DNA of 64,000 nt from Chloroflexota bacterium (GTDB lineage Bacteria; Chloroflexota; Anaerolineae; Anaerolineales; Villigracilaceae), in NCBI GenBank assembly GCA_016234495.1, contig JACRBI010000037.1, positions 42,525 to 106,524 of the forward strand. The letters run 5' to 3'. This document shows, piece by piece, positions 8,717-17,364 of this stretch. The notes under the pieces were generated by a model, which did not search any database, was not told the DNA's origin, and saw nothing but the letters and a program-made list of their open reading frames with translations. Made by a program: the position numbers and the translations under genes. The first letter of the stretch is position 1, and each line of letters begins with the position of its first letter.

Positions 8717-9036
8717 GTGTTTGATCCACTGATGGTTGGCTGTTTATCGCGCAATTATAACCTTGTTAAAAGATGAAGTAGGTCGTAAGTAAAACCTGGA
8801 AAGAGTCCGCTAATCTTCACGAATTTACACTTAGGGCTTACGCAGTTCAAAAACTTTAGCCACGAATAGCGCGAATTTTCGCTAATTTTTAAAATAATTC
8901 GTGTGAATTGGTGAAATTCGCGGCTTGCTCTTGGGGGTTTTGCGTAAGTCCTGACACTAATCTTTTAAATTCGCGAAGATTGGCGCGGATTAGTGGATAA
9001 TAATTTCATTCGCAAAAGCTCTGTGAAGGAAAGTGC
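8717..9036. other. Repeat-filled gap between the TPR gene and polA
   Basis: The 320-base gap is occupied by a MITE-like element (8833-8952) and, on both sides of it, related AT-rich words (CTAATCTTCACGAATTT at 8811-8827 and TTCGCGAAGATTGGCGCGGA at 8973-8992). This suggests the element inserted into an older copy of the same repeat. No coding frame is visible. Confidence 0.65.
8833..8952. mobile_element. MITE-like element with AGGRCTTACGCA termini
   Basis: The 120-bp unit is bounded by inverted repeats AGGGCTTACGCA (8833-8844) and TGCGTAAGTCCT (8941-8952), 11 of 12 bases matching. The core, 8859-8924, is the GCGAATT-family repeat and starts GCCACGAAT and ends AAATTCGCGGC. The direct repeat ACACT (8827-8831, 8954-8958) lies just outside and may be target-site related. 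There is no transposase gene, so it would need one in trans. Confidence 0.6.
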
Positions 9037-11859
9037 TTATGACCGAAGTACCGTCATTTCGCCCCAACTCGCGCCCGCTCTTGCTTCTGTTTCGAGCGGA
9101 ATGCTCATCGGGTAGGCATTTGTCATCGTCGCCTGCACAAGGCGCGCGGTCTTTTCCAGCTCATTCTTCGGGCATTCCAGCACAAGTTCATCATGCACTT
9201 GCAAAAGCATTTTGGCTTTCAAGCCTGCCGCTTTGAGCGCGGATGGAATCTTCAGCATCGCAAGCTTCATGATGTCTGCGGCTGTGCCTTGAATGGGCGC
9301 GTTGATCGCTTCGCGTTCTTCGCGGTTCTTCAACTGGACGTTGAGCTTGCTCTGCAATGCCGGGAAATATCTTTTGCGCCCGAGCAGGGTTTCCACGTAG
9401 CCGATCTCCGCCGCCTGCCTGCGGATGCCATCCAGATATTTTTTGACGCCGGGGAATTTTGTGAAATAAGCTTTGACAAAGGCTTCGGCCTCCGCCAGAG
9501 TCAATTCTGTTGAGCGAGCCAGTCCGAAGGCAGACATGCCATAGATGAGTCCGAAGTTGATGGCTTTGGCATGGCGGCGCATTTCTTTCGTGACCTTGTC
9601 CAGTTCAATGTCGTAGATGGCGGCGGCGGTCGTGGCGTGAATATCCTCGCCTGCGCGGAATGCCTTGAGCATGGATTCATCCTCCGCCATGTGCGCGACG
9701 ATGCGTAACTCAATTTGAGAGTAATCCACTGAAAGCAGCACATTGCCTTTGTCGGCGATGAATCCGTTTCGCACGCGGCGTCCTGTCTCGGTGCGGATGG
9801 GGATATTTTGCAGGTTTGGGTTATTCGATGAAAGCCGCCCGGTCACCGCTCCGATCTGACTGTAGGAGGTATGCACGCGCCCGGTATTTGAATCGACTGC
9901 GGCGGGCAGGGCATCCACATAAGTGGATTTGAGTTTCGCCAGTTCTCGGTTTTCGAGAATCCATTCCAATATCGGATGCTTGTCTCTCAGCATTTCCAAA
10001 ACATCTGCGGATGTGGAATAAAATCCCGTCGCTGTTTTGCGTCCCTTATCCGGTGGTTCGAGGCGCAGGTGATTGAACAGCACATCCGAGAGCTGCTGCG
10101 GCGAGTTGATGTTGAAAGACTTTCCCGCAAGCTGGAAAATCTCCTTTTCAATTTCTGCCAGACGAAGCGCAAGCTCAACAGACATTTTGCTGAAGAATTT
10201 TGTATCGATCAACGCGCCTGTCATTTCCATATCGGCCAGCACGGGCGTGAGCGGCAGGTCAATTTCTGCGAGCAGTTTCGCACCATTCGCCCGTTCCAAA
10301 TCCTTTTGCAGAATCGGCATCAGGCGCAGAGTCGTTTCCGCATCAGCCGCGGCGTATGGCGCAACGGACTCGATTGCAATATCGGCCATGCTCAGTTGAT
10401 TTTTCCCCTTGCCGATCAACTCTTCGATGTGAGTCATTTCCTCACCCAGCCGCGCAAGGACGAGATTCTTCAAGCCGAGGTTGCGCGAGGACGGGTCAAT
10501 GATGAACTCGGCCAGCATCGTGTCGAAGGCCAACGGCGCAACGACCAGCCCGTAGCGCGCGAGGACGATGTAATCATATTTCGCGTTGTGCGCGATCTTG
10601 CCGATTCTTGCATCCGTCATGGATGGCGTCAGCGCGGCGATCACTTTTTCGATCGGCAGGTTGTTTCCGGAAGTATGCCCAACGGGGATGTAATATCCCT
10701 GACCTGCTTTGACCGCCAGCGAGATGCCGACGATCTCGGCTCGCATTTCTTCGGTGGAAGTTGTCTCTGTGTCGAAGGAGATTATCTTTGCTCTGGCAAG
10801 TTCCTTCGCGAGATCATTCAACTTGTCCAGTGAATCGACAATGACAACTTCAATGTTTGAGGTTTGCAGAGTCGCCACCACCTGCGGTTCGTTTGCGAAC
10901 ATCGAGAATTGTCCGCTTTTGGTTTTTACCGGTTTGACGGTTGTGCCTGTCGAAACAGGAGCAGTTGTCGGCGCGGAGGATGATCCGCTGCTGATCGCTG
11001 GGACTTTGCTCAATAGGGTTTTAAATTCCATCTCTTTGAAAAATTCTTCAAGAGCAGTCGGATCAAATGGAGCGACTTTGGCATGATCCAGATCAAGTTT
11101 TATTTTCAAGTCTGTGCGGATCAGCGCGAGGTCGTAACTCATGTAAGCGGCATCCTTGCTTGATTCAAGTTTGCCCTTCCAGCGGTTCTCCACCTGATCT
11201 ATATTTTTATAAATTTCATCCAGTGTGCCGAATTTTTCAAGCAGCGCGATCGCGGTTTTTTCGCCTACGCCTTTCACGCCGGGGATGTTGTCGGATGTGT
11301 CGCCGACGATGGCTTTGTAATCCACCACTTGATTGGCACGCACGCCCAGTTTTTTGATTACATCCGCATCTGTGATGTAGGTCTGGTCATCGCCTGCGAG
11401 ATAAACTGCCGTGCGGTCATTGACCAACTGCAGCAGGTCTCTGTCGCCGGTGATGATCTTTACGCCCAAGCCTTGTTCTGCGGCGAGCCGCGCAACTGTG
11501 CCGAGCACATCGTCAGCTTCGAAGCCGTCCATTTCGAGGCGTGGGATATTGAACGCATCCACCATTTCACGGATGCGCTCGATCTGCGGGCGCAGGTCAT
11601 CGGGCATTTTTTCGCGCGTGCCTTTATATTCGGGGAAGATGTCGTCGCGGAAGGTCTTGCCCACGTCAAAAGCCACGGCCAGATATTCGGGTTTTTCCTG
11701 TTCCAAAACGCGGAAGAGTTCGCGCGCGAAACCGTAGATTCCCGCTGTGGGTTCGCCTTTGGAGTTTTGCCAGCGCTGGCTGCTTGCGCCGGCGGTCAGG
11801 GCAAAATACATACGATAAGCGAGGGCGTGTCCATCAATTAAGTAAAGTGTAGGTGGCAT
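9037..11859 (-). CDS. polA: DNA polymerase I
   Basis: The 940-residue enzyme has all three activities. The 5'-nuclease domain covers about 1-290 (YLIDGHALAYR; GDTSDNIPGVKGVGEKTA). The 3'-5' proofreading domain, about 345-520, keeps its acidic residues (FDTETTS near 360 and YAAADAETT). The polymerase domain follows with motif A VDYSQIELRIVAHM, motif B RRHAKAINFGLIYG and motif C QVHDELVLE. It fills gaps and removes RNA primers in replication and repair. Retention of the exonuclease residues is notable because many bacterial PolA proteins have lost them. The gene stands alone, with an inverted repeat and a terminator upstream separating it from the preceding minus-strand gene. Confidence 0.97.
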   Translation of the reverse strand: MPPTLYLIDGHALAYRMYFALTAGASSQRWQNSKGEPTAGIYGFARELFRVLEQEKPEYLAVAFDVGKTFRDDIFPEYKGTREKMPDDLRPQIERIREMVDAFNIPRLEMDGFEADDVLGTVARLAAEQGLGVKIITGDRDLLQLVNDRTAVYLAGDDQTYITDADVIKKLGVRANQVVDYKAIVGDTSDNIPGVKGVGEKTAIALLEKFGTLDEIYKNIDQVENRWKGKLESSKDAAYMSYDLALIRTDLKIKLDLDHAKVAPFDPTALEEFFKEMEFKTLLSKVPAISSGSSSAPTTAPVSTGTTVKPVKTKSGQFSMFANEPQVVATLQTSNIEVVIVDSLDKLNDLAKELARAKIISFDTETTSTEEMRAEIVGISLAVKAGQGYYIPVGHTSGNNLPIEKVIAALTPSMTDARIGKIAHNAKYDYIVLARYGLVVAPLAFDTMLAEFIIDPSSRNLGLKNLVLARLGEEMTHIEELIGKGKNQLSMADIAIESVAPYAAADAETTLRLMPILQKDLERANGAKLLAEIDLPLTPVLADMEMTGALIDTKFFSKMSVELALRLAEIEKEIFQLAGKSFNINSPQQLSDVLFNHLRLEPPDKGRKTATGFYSTSADVLEMLRDKHPILEWILENRELAKLKSTYVDALPAAVDSNTGRVHTSYSQIGAVTGRLSSNNPNLQNIPIRTETGRRVRNGFIADKGNVLLSVDYSQIELRIVAHMAEDESMLKAFRAGEDIHATTAAAIYDIELDKVTKEMRRHAKAINFGLIYGMSAFGLARSTELTLAEAEAFVKAYFTKFPGVKKYLDGIRRQAAEIGYVETLLGRKRYFPALQSKLNVQLKNREEREAINAPIQGTAADIMKLAMLKIPSALKAAGLKAKMLLQVHDELVLECPKNELEKTARLVQATMTNAYPMSIPLETEARAGASWGEMTVLRS

Positions 11860-11882
11860 AGGTTTTTTGATTTGATAGTTGC

Positions 11883-11940
11883 GTAGGGGCGACCCGCCTT
11901 ATAAAGTCAAGGCATTTATATTCTTGATGGGTCGCCCTTA
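11883..11940. repeat. Inverted repeat upstream of polA
   Basis: GTAGGGGCGACCC (from 11883) and GGGTCGCCCTTA (to 11940) form complementary arms of about 10 bp around a 33-base AT-rich centre. It sits 24 bases before the polA start. It may be a small dispersed palindrome or a regulatory hairpin; only one copy is seen here. Confidence 0.5.
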
Positions 11941-11960
11941 CTGTGTGAGGGGTTAAAAAT

Positions 11961-11990
11961 AAAGCGCAGAGTTATTATACTCTGCGCTTT
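11961..11990. terminator. Intrinsic terminator
   Basis: Perfect 12-bp arms AAAGCGCAGAGT (11961-11972) and ACTCTGCGCTTT (11979-11990) with a 6-base loop lie just after the stop of the receiver/transposase-like gene. T-rich flanks are present on both sides. Confidence 0.8.
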
Positions 11991-11994
11991 TTCG

Positions 11995-13596
11995 TCAGCC
12001 TCGCGAGCGCTGGGGTGAAAGAGGAATTTCCTGTCCCTGCCGCTGGCGTGTCTGGCGGATGTAATCCCGCACCAGCTGTGGCGGGTGGGGCTGTGTTCCG
12101 CCCATGATGAGGTATCCGGGCGCCCAAAAGTCGCCGGATGGATTCTCTTTCTTTAAGCGAATGATCTCGGTAAAAATCTTGTCGGAGGTTTGCTGGCGCA
12201 TAATCCGCATGAGATAGCCGGGCGATGTATTCGGCTGCACATTCGCCACCCACTGCAAATATTCCGGGCGTACGGCAAGATATTCCAGCCGCCAGCCGAA
12301 GGCAATGCAAATATTTGGCAGCCATTCGCCGAGGCGTTCAGCCAGGTCACCGGTAATGTAATGGGCTGAAAAACGCGGCACAAGCAAGCACGCATAGGTG
12401 AGGTGATACAAGCCTGCCGAGGCTGGCTCGATGACGAGTTTGCGCGCCGCTTCCGTGGTCGGGCTTGCGCGGGTGACATCCATTTCGCCGGGCGCGGGTC
12501 TTGCCACAGGCGTCTCCGGTCTTTGTTTGGGCTGGGCGGCGCCATCTATTTTTTCGAACGCTGATGACGGCCTCACGGATTGATCCGGGTCGTTCATCAC
12601 AAGTTTATCGAGCTGAATGGAAGGGGACGGCTCGCGGTTGAATACGCCTGCATTCGAAAGCGAGGACGAGATGCGCGTTTCGTTGGGATCGAATTTTGCT
12701 TCACGAGCTGAAGCAGGCTCGGGGTTTGGCGAAGGGATATTGGTGAGGATTTGTGAAATGGGGGCGATATTAAGGTCTTCGCCCTCATCGTCAAAATCGG
12801 CGGGGAAGTCCGCGCTTGGCTTGGGGGCAGGCTTGATCGGTTTTTGAACCTCAGGTCGGTCGGCGCCAAAGTCATTGACAAGTTGGTTGGCCTGTCCGCG
12901 GATGGTGCTAAAGGGAGTCTCTGCGTCGAAAACAAGAGCAAGTACGGTGTCGGTTGTGAGGCGGGTGGCGTAGAGCATGTGTTCGGCCTTTGTGCTTTCA
13001 AGCCGGATAAATCGCAGCAAGTCTGAGCCTCTTTGCCCATCCCAGTTTCGTGTGACGGTTTGAGCCACTTCTCGTGCCGCGCTTTGCGAAAGTCCGCCCG
13101 CGTAGGCCCAAAGATCATTCTTGCGGGTGATCAGCGCTGCTTGAGCCGAAGATTCCAAAGTGATGCGCGTCAGGTGTTGCGCGGCCTTGGTGGCATCGTT
13201 CAGCCAGGGGGTGGCTGTGTTTATATTTGCAGAAGCAGGTGTCGGTTGAGGTTGACTGATTGCGTTCATAAAGTCCGCCATTCTAAAAGGTTTGCGAACA
13301 AGGATCCAGGGGCGCAGGTCATCGAAAAGTGGAACGGATGCGCCATCATCACAAAGGATGACGAGATTGATGCCCTGGCGAATGGTGCGCAGTGCGAGGC
13401 CGGTTTCTATGAGCATGTCCTCGCCGAGAGCCAGGTCAAGCAGAGCCAGCGGGACGCCAATTGCATCTGCGCGTACCACAGCGGTTGATTTATTGGTCAC
13501 CACATGGACACGATAAAACGCCGTCTCTTCCAATGTGCGACGGATCGTTTCGCCAAGGGCGGAAGATGGGGTGACTACAAGAACATCCGCGGGCAT
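11995..13596 (-). CDS. Receiver-like domain fused to an inactive IS200-type transposase domain
   Basis: The 533-residue protein has three parts. Residues 1-115 look like a response-regulator receiver fold (VLVVTPSSALGETIRRTLEE; ALLDLALGED; LVRKPFRMADF), but it lacks the usual acidic pair at the first strand. About 116-235 is a less clear folded region, and 236-395 is a Pro/Ser-rich linker. Residues 397-533 align by eye with IS200/IS605-type TnpA: YHLTYACLLVPRF, FGWRLEYLAVRPEY, SPGYLMRIMRQQTS, FWAPGYLI and LVRDYIRQTRQ. The two catalytic HUH histidines (normally DHxH) are replaced by PEYLQ at 444-448, while a Tyr (512) remains at the nucleophile position. It is probably a domesticated, non-transposing DNA- or RNA-binding protein. 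Role inferred. Confidence 0.7.
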   Translation of the reverse strand: MPADVLVVTPSSALGETIRRTLEETAFYRVHVVTNKSTAVVRADAIGVPLALLDLALGEDMLIETGLALRTIRQGINLVILCDDGASVPLFDDLRPWILVRKPFRMADFMNAISQPQPTPASANINTATPWLNDATKAAQHLTRITLESSAQAALITRKNDLWAYAGGLSQSAAREVAQTVTRNWDGQRGSDLLRFIRLESTKAEHMLYATRLTTDTVLALVFDAETPFSTIRGQANQLVNDFGADRPEVQKPIKPAPKPSADFPADFDDEGEDLNIAPISQILTNIPSPNPEPASAREAKFDPNETRISSSLSNAGVFNREPSPSIQLDKLVMNDPDQSVRPSSAFEKIDGAAQPKQRPETPVARPAPGEMDVTRASPTTEAARKLVIEPASAGLYHLTYACLLVPRFSAHYITGDLAERLGEWLPNICIAFGWRLEYLAVRPEYLQWVANVQPNTSPGYLMRIMRQQTSDKIFTEIIRLKKENPSGDFWAPGYLIMGGTQPHPPQLVRDYIRQTRQRQGQEIPLSPQRSRG

Positions 13597-13664
13597 TTGG
13601 GTTCAGTTTATCACCGATACGGGGCGGAATCAAGCCAGACAACTTCGCGATTCTGTGAGGTGGG

Positions 13665-14246
13665 TCAATCTGCGCTGGGGTTTCTCGCGGAGGCATCGAA
13701 ATCGCCTTGCAGTTCTTTTATTCCCAATAAAGCCATCAGCACTTCGGGTGGAAGTTCCGCTTCGGGCAGGTCAACCTTGTAGAGCTGGTCGTTCTCCGCT
13801 CGTTCACGCAAGGAACGCCACAACGTTTGCCGCTCATCTCCGCTGACAACGAGGTCGTTCAATGTTTTTGCGTTCAGCAGATACTCGCCCGTGGAATACA
13901 GGAAGGTCAGCCGCTTCCATTTTTCGGCGCTGATGGGTTGGGATAATTTTTCCAGCCCGCCGATCTGGATTTTGTAATACTCTTCCCTCGCGCGCGCATG
14001 CTCTGCTTCGTCACGCAGCAGGTCGGCGCGTGTGGTTAATTCGTGACCGTTCACCTTGGCTGCGAACTCGATCCGTCCGCCGCGTTCGGCGAATGCCGAG
14101 GGTTGGTAAAAAGCCAGATAGTCCACGGCAACCACTTTCGGCGCGGTGCGAAGCGGGATGCGATACCATCCCAAAAGCCGCGCGATCTCCAAATCCCGTG
14201 GTGACGGCAGCAGGGCAACGAGGACCAAGTCAGTGGGTTTTATCAT
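13665..14246 (-). CDS. Conserved protein of unknown function
   Basis: The 193-residue soluble protein has an N-terminal segment with LLPSPRDLEIARLLGWYRIP and a charged middle (AREEYYKIQIGGLEKL) that precedes a helical C-terminus. I do not recognise a named family. There is no signal peptide or membrane helix. It starts the minus-strand block and is divergent from the membrane-protein gene at 14338; the shared upstream region holds a perfect 13-bp inverted repeat. The ORF ends 68 bases before the receiver/transposase-like gene, so the two may share a transcript. Confidence 0.72.
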   Translation of the reverse strand: MIKPTDLVLVALLPSPRDLEIARLLGWYRIPLRTAPKVVAVDYLAFYQPSAFAERGGRIEFAAKVNGHELTTRADLLRDEAEHARAREEYYKIQIGGLEKLSQPISAEKWKRLTFLYSTGEYLLNAKTLNDLVVSGDERQTLWRSLRERAENDQLYKVDLPEAELPPEVLMALLGIKELQGDFDASARNPSAD

Positions 14247-14267
14247 CGCATCGAATTATACCCATCA

Positions 14268-14305
14268 CGGTCACAAATTGATAAAAAAAACGCAATTTGT
14301 GACCG
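14268..14305. promoter_or_regulatory. Perfect inverted repeat in a divergent promoter region
   Basis: CGGTCACAAATTG (14268-14280) and CAATTTGTGACCG (14293-14305) are exact complements separated by ATAAAAAAAACG. The position between two divergent starts (14246 minus, 14338 plus) fits an operator, but an RNA hairpin in the leader of the plus-strand gene is also possible. Confidence 0.5.
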
Positions 14306-14337
14306 AGGGCATTACATAACTTCTTGAGGAGCAGAAC

Positions 14338-14970
14338 ATGAAGATTCACTCATCACGATTTGAGCAGACCACCGCGCTGACGGATGTGTTTTTGGGAATC
14401 CTTTCAGCTTATCTTGCCGTGCAATTCATCCCACTTACAGGCTTCAAATGGGATGTGTGGGCATGGGCTTTTGGATTGCTCGCGTTCTCATCACTTTTAG
14501 GCGCAGCCGCGCATGGCTTTGAAATGAGTCAAAAGATAAATACCCGGCTGTGGATGCCGTTGAATTTATCGCTTGGACTTGTGTTGGGATTGTTTGTCGT
14601 TGCGGCGCTGTTTGACTTAAGCGGTGAGGCTGTTGCCCGGAGTGTGCTTCCCTTTATGATCGTGGCGGGATTTATCTTTTTTCTGGTCACAGTTTTTGTT
14701 CCCGGTACCTTCATGACCTTTATCGCTTATGAAGCGGCTGCCATGTTGTTTTCGCTAGGCGTATATGGATTCCTCACCTTCAAAGGAACCTTGCCCGGCG
14801 CGGGCTGGATGCTGGCGGGAGTTTTTGTCACCATCATTGCGGCGGTAGTGCAGGCTGTCGGCAGGGCGGGCAAATCCATGCTTTGGAATTTTGACAACAA
14901 TGGGATGTTCCATTGGATTCAAATGCTGGGTTTGGCTCTGTTGGCAGTGGGGTTGAAGGCGGCGTTGTAA
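14338..14970 (+). CDS. Multi-pass membrane protein (DUF6962-like), unknown function
   Basis: The 210-residue protein has about six or seven membrane helices spread over its whole length (for example VFLGILSAYLAVQF, AFGLLAFSSLLGAAAHGFEM, MIVAGFIFFLVTVFV). A histidine in AAAHGFEM and another in NNGMFHWIQM sit at helix ends, a pattern seen in ceramidase-superfamily membrane hydrolases. That link is only suggestive. The start is fixed by GAGGAG at about 14325-14331. It is monocistronic, bounded by a strong terminator. Confidence 0.75.
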   Translation: MKIHSSRFEQTTALTDVFLGILSAYLAVQFIPLTGFKWDVWAWAFGLLAFSSLLGAAAHGFEMSQKINTRLWMPLNLSLGLVLGLFVVAALFDLSGEAVARSVLPFMIVAGFIFFLVTVFVPGTFMTFIAYEAAAMLFSLGVYGFLTFKGTLPGAGWMLAGVFVTIIAAVVQAVGRAGKSMLWNFDNNGMFHWIQMLGLALLAVGLKAAL

Positions 14971-15004
14971 AAAGTAGGTCACGCTTCAAGCGTGACCTAC
15001 TTTT
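14971..15004. terminator. Bidirectional intrinsic terminator
   Basis: The arms AAAGTAGGTCACGCTT (14971-14986) and AAGCGTGACCTACTTT (14988-15003) are exact complements with flanking A and T runs, between the convergent membrane-protein gene and the PLP-enzyme gene. Confidence 0.88.
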
Positions 15005-15007
15005 TTT

Positions 15008-16474
15008 CTACGACAATCCAACTTCCTTGTTGAACTCGACGATCAACTCGTCAATTTCATCAGCCTGCTTTTGGACATCGGTCCAGTAAGTGGGTGAGTA
15101 CCATTGGTCTTGAATTTCCTGGTAGCTGCGTCCCTGCTGTTCGACCCAGGTGTAATATTTCAAGTTGTGGACTCGGCGGCGTTCGGGATAGGTTAACTCG
15201 AGCATGTTGTCCGTGGATTGCCCGTGCAGGTAATGAGCGAAATCGGCGGCGGCGTCACGCTCGCTGTATTCGCCGAATTCCTGATGCATCTCATGCAGGC
15301 GTGAGCGATATAGTTCCATCGAGTCGGTCAGCATGGTGATCATGACATCGTTCTCGTCCATCTCGTAATACTTGGCGACCTTGATGCAGGAAAGAACATT
15401 CGAGATGCCAGAGAAGCCTAAAAGATCGAGATTGGAGATTAGAGATTCAGGCACGCCTTTTTCTGCGAGCAGGGCGCGTCCGTTTTCTTCATTGAAGAGG
15501 CGCGCAATGTTGACCACGGCATTATCGTCAATGGCGGTGACAAAGTCGGTGTTCTTGCTGTTGTGAACCCACGGCACATGTTTGTCTCCGATGCCTTCGA
15601 TGCGATGCGCGCCGAATCCGTTTTCCAAAAGGGTGGGGCATTGCAGGGCTTCGCTCGCGATGATCTTGCTGTATGGGAAAATCTGCTTGAGATAATCACC
15701 GCTGGCGATTGTCCCTGCCGAACCAGTAGCGGATGCCATGCCGCGGAAGCGGTCATTCGGTCCCATGACTTGCTTGAGCGCTTCTTCCATTGCGTGACCT
15801 GTCACTTCGTAGTGCCAGAGATAATTTCCAAATTCTTCGAATTGGTTGAAGATCATCAGGTCTTGACCGGACTTCTTCAACTCCCAGCATTTATCGAAAA
15901 TTTCTTTTACATTGGATTCAGAGCCAGGGGTCTTGATCGTTTCGCCTGCCACTTTTTCCAGCCATTCGAATCTTTCCTTTGACATGCCTTCGGGCAAAAT
16001 GGCAATTGATTCACATCCAAGCAATGCGGAGTCGTATGCGCCGCCGCGGCAGTAATTTCCTGTGGACGGCCAGACTGCCTTTTGAGTGGTCGGGTCAAAC
16101 TGACCTGTGACCAGTCTCGGCACCAGACAGCTAAACGCCGCCCCGACTTTGTGCGCTCCCGTCGGGAACCATTTGCCAACGACGACAATGATGCGCGCTT
16201 TGACTCCTGTCAGCGAAGACGGAAGCTCGAGAAAGTTGACCCCGCCAAAGGTCCCGCCTGATGCGGTGGGTTGGTTGTGCCAGTTGATTCGAAACAAGTT
16301 GCGCGGGTGAATGTCCCAGAGTCCGATGCTCTTCAATTCCTCCTTGACTTTGGCAGGAATTTTGGAAGGGTCTTTCATTTGGGCGTAGGTGGGGATGATG
16401 ATGTTGCGCTCTTTGGCGCGTTGAATGGCGCGGGCGCGGCGGTCTTTGTGAATGGTCAGGTCAATTGTGGTCAT
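15008..16474 (-). CDS. PLP-dependent enzyme, fold type II (cysteine synthase / TrpB-like)
   Basis: The 488-residue protein has the lysine that would bind pyridoxal phosphate in FPTGAHKVGAAF (about residue 110) and a glycine-rich phosphate loop in ASATGSAGTIASG (about 250). It is longer than classical cysteine synthase or threonine synthase and belongs to the group often labelled PLP-dependent protein subunit beta. The reaction is not known: beta-replacement or beta-elimination on a serine- or cysteine-like substrate is the family expectation. A DSME segment and a charged C-terminal extension (about 385-488) are extra. It is monocistronic, ending at a shared terminator. Confidence 0.85.
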   Translation of the reverse strand: MTTIDLTIHKDRRARAIQRAKERNIIIPTYAQMKDPSKIPAKVKEELKSIGLWDIHPRNLFRINWHNQPTASGGTFGGVNFLELPSSLTGVKARIIVVVGKWFPTGAHKVGAAFSCLVPRLVTGQFDPTTQKAVWPSTGNYCRGGAYDSALLGCESIAILPEGMSKERFEWLEKVAGETIKTPGSESNVKEIFDKCWELKKSGQDLMIFNQFEEFGNYLWHYEVTGHAMEEALKQVMGPNDRFRGMASATGSAGTIASGDYLKQIFPYSKIIASEALQCPTLLENGFGAHRIEGIGDKHVPWVHNSKNTDFVTAIDDNAVVNIARLFNEENGRALLAEKGVPESLISNLDLLGFSGISNVLSCIKVAKYYEMDENDVMITMLTDSMELYRSRLHEMHQEFGEYSERDAAADFAHYLHGQSTDNMLELTYPERRRVHNLKYYTWVEQQGRSYQEIQDQWYSPTYWTDVQKQADEIDELIVEFNKEVGLS

Positions 16475-16572
16475 GGGATTCTCCTGATGAATAGTTGTCA
16501 GACAACTTGATTATAGCGCACATCCAGCTTGTGTTGAAATGTTTAAGATAATTGTACGCCCAGACAGGCGGA

Positions 16573-16612
16573 ATTAATGAGACTATTAATGCTATAATGT
16601 GACCACAAGGAG
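16573..16612 (+). promoter_or_regulatory. Promoter, operator repeat and RBS of the Phd/PIN module
   Basis: A TATAAT -10 box (16593-16598) precedes AAGGAG (16607-16612) and the ATG at 16618. ATTAATG occurs twice (16573-16579 and 16585-16591), 12 bases apart and overlapping the spacer. That is a plausible site for autorepression by the antitoxin. Confidence 0.6.
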
Positions 16613-16617
16613 TTCTT

Positions 16618-16905
16618 ATGGCTCAGTACAAAGTTGGCATTCGTGATTTGAAGACGCATCTTAGTTCTTATCTGGAAAAAGTGCAAAAGGGGCATACGAT
16701 TATTATCACCTCGCACGGCAAGCCCATTGCCAACCTCACTCCAAACAGGGAGGAGTTGGCAGACCGCATCAAGGCATTGCAGGAGGCGGGGTTGATCTCG
16801 TGGAATGGAAAGAAAATGCGCGATATTTCTCCCGTTGCAATAAATCGCGGTGAAAAACTTGCTTCAGATATTGTTGTGGAGATGCGCGATGAATCTTTAT
16901 TTTGA
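16618..16905 (+). CDS. Antitoxin of the Phd/YefM family
   Basis: The 95-residue protein has the Phd/YefM N-terminal DNA-binding fold (YKVGIRDLKTHLSSYLEKVQ followed by HGKPIANL), a family whose members repress their own operon and neutralise a partner toxin with the C-terminal tail. The toxin gene follows with an overlap of 17 bases. The start has a good SD (AAGGAG, six bases upstream). The C-terminal residues (about 60-95), which would wrap the toxin, are charged. Confidence 0.9.
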   Translation: MAQYKVGIRDLKTHLSSYLEKVQKGHTIIITSHGKPIANLTPNREELADRIKALQEAGLISWNGKKMRDISPVAINRGEKLASDIVVEMRDESLF

Positions 16906-17317
16906 TACCAGTGCCCTTGTAAAAAGATATATCAAGGAAGCTGGGTCGGAAAGTGTTCGCGAATGGATTCGTTCATCAGACCACAAAGCTACAGGATTAA
17001 TCACAAGGGCGGAATTATCGGCGGGTATTAATCGTTTGCTGCGGATGAAATACATTATCCCGGAAGATTATACAAAAGCCCTGCACGAATTCCGCATTGA
17101 CTGGGAATCTTTCAACCGTATTCCAATTACCGAACAACTTGTCGCACGGGCAGATTTGCTTGCTTGTGAATATTCCCTGCGCGGATATGACGCCATCCAT
17201 CTCGCCTGCGCATTGACATGGCAGGACTTGCTTGGCACGCAGGTTTCCCTTGCAAGTTTTGATAAAGAACTCCTGGACGCTGCGCAAAAAATGGGGATGG
17301 AAGTTTTGTATCAGTAA
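16889..17317 (+). CDS. PIN-domain ribonuclease toxin (VapC family)
   Basis: The 142-residue PIN domain has the acidic residues expected for Mg2+-dependent RNA cleavage: D6 (YFDTSALVK), E42 (TRAELS), D101 (RGYDAIHLA) and D125 (LASFDKEL). All four are present, so the toxin is probably active. The ATG at 16889 lies inside the antitoxin gene and has GGAG at 16878-16881. Earlier in-frame starts would overlap more and lack an RBS. The pair forms a type II toxin-antitoxin system with a Phd-type rather than VapB-type antitoxin, a common combination. Confidence 0.9.
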   Translation: MNLYFDTSALVKRYIKEAGSESVREWIRSSDHKATGLITRAELSAGINRLLRMKYIIPEDYTKALHEFRIDWESFNRIPITEQLVARADLLACEYSLRGYDAIHLACALTWQDLLGTQVSLASFDKELLDAAQKMGMEVLYQ

Positions 17318-17319
17318 AA

Positions 17320-17349
17320 CGTCCCGCAAGTTTATAAACCTGCAGGACG
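17320..17349. terminator. Weak hairpin between convergent genes
   Basis: CGTCCCGCAAGTTTA and TAAACCTGCAGGACG are complementary with two mismatches. The hairpin lies between vapC (+) and the decarboxylase beta subunit (-), with T-rich flanks. Confidence 0.55.
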
Positions 17350-17364
17350 ATTCTTTATTCTTTT

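Noticed and set aside
9976..10833. Plus-strand frame of 285 codons
   Set aside because: It is antisense to polA, whose motifs are unambiguous.
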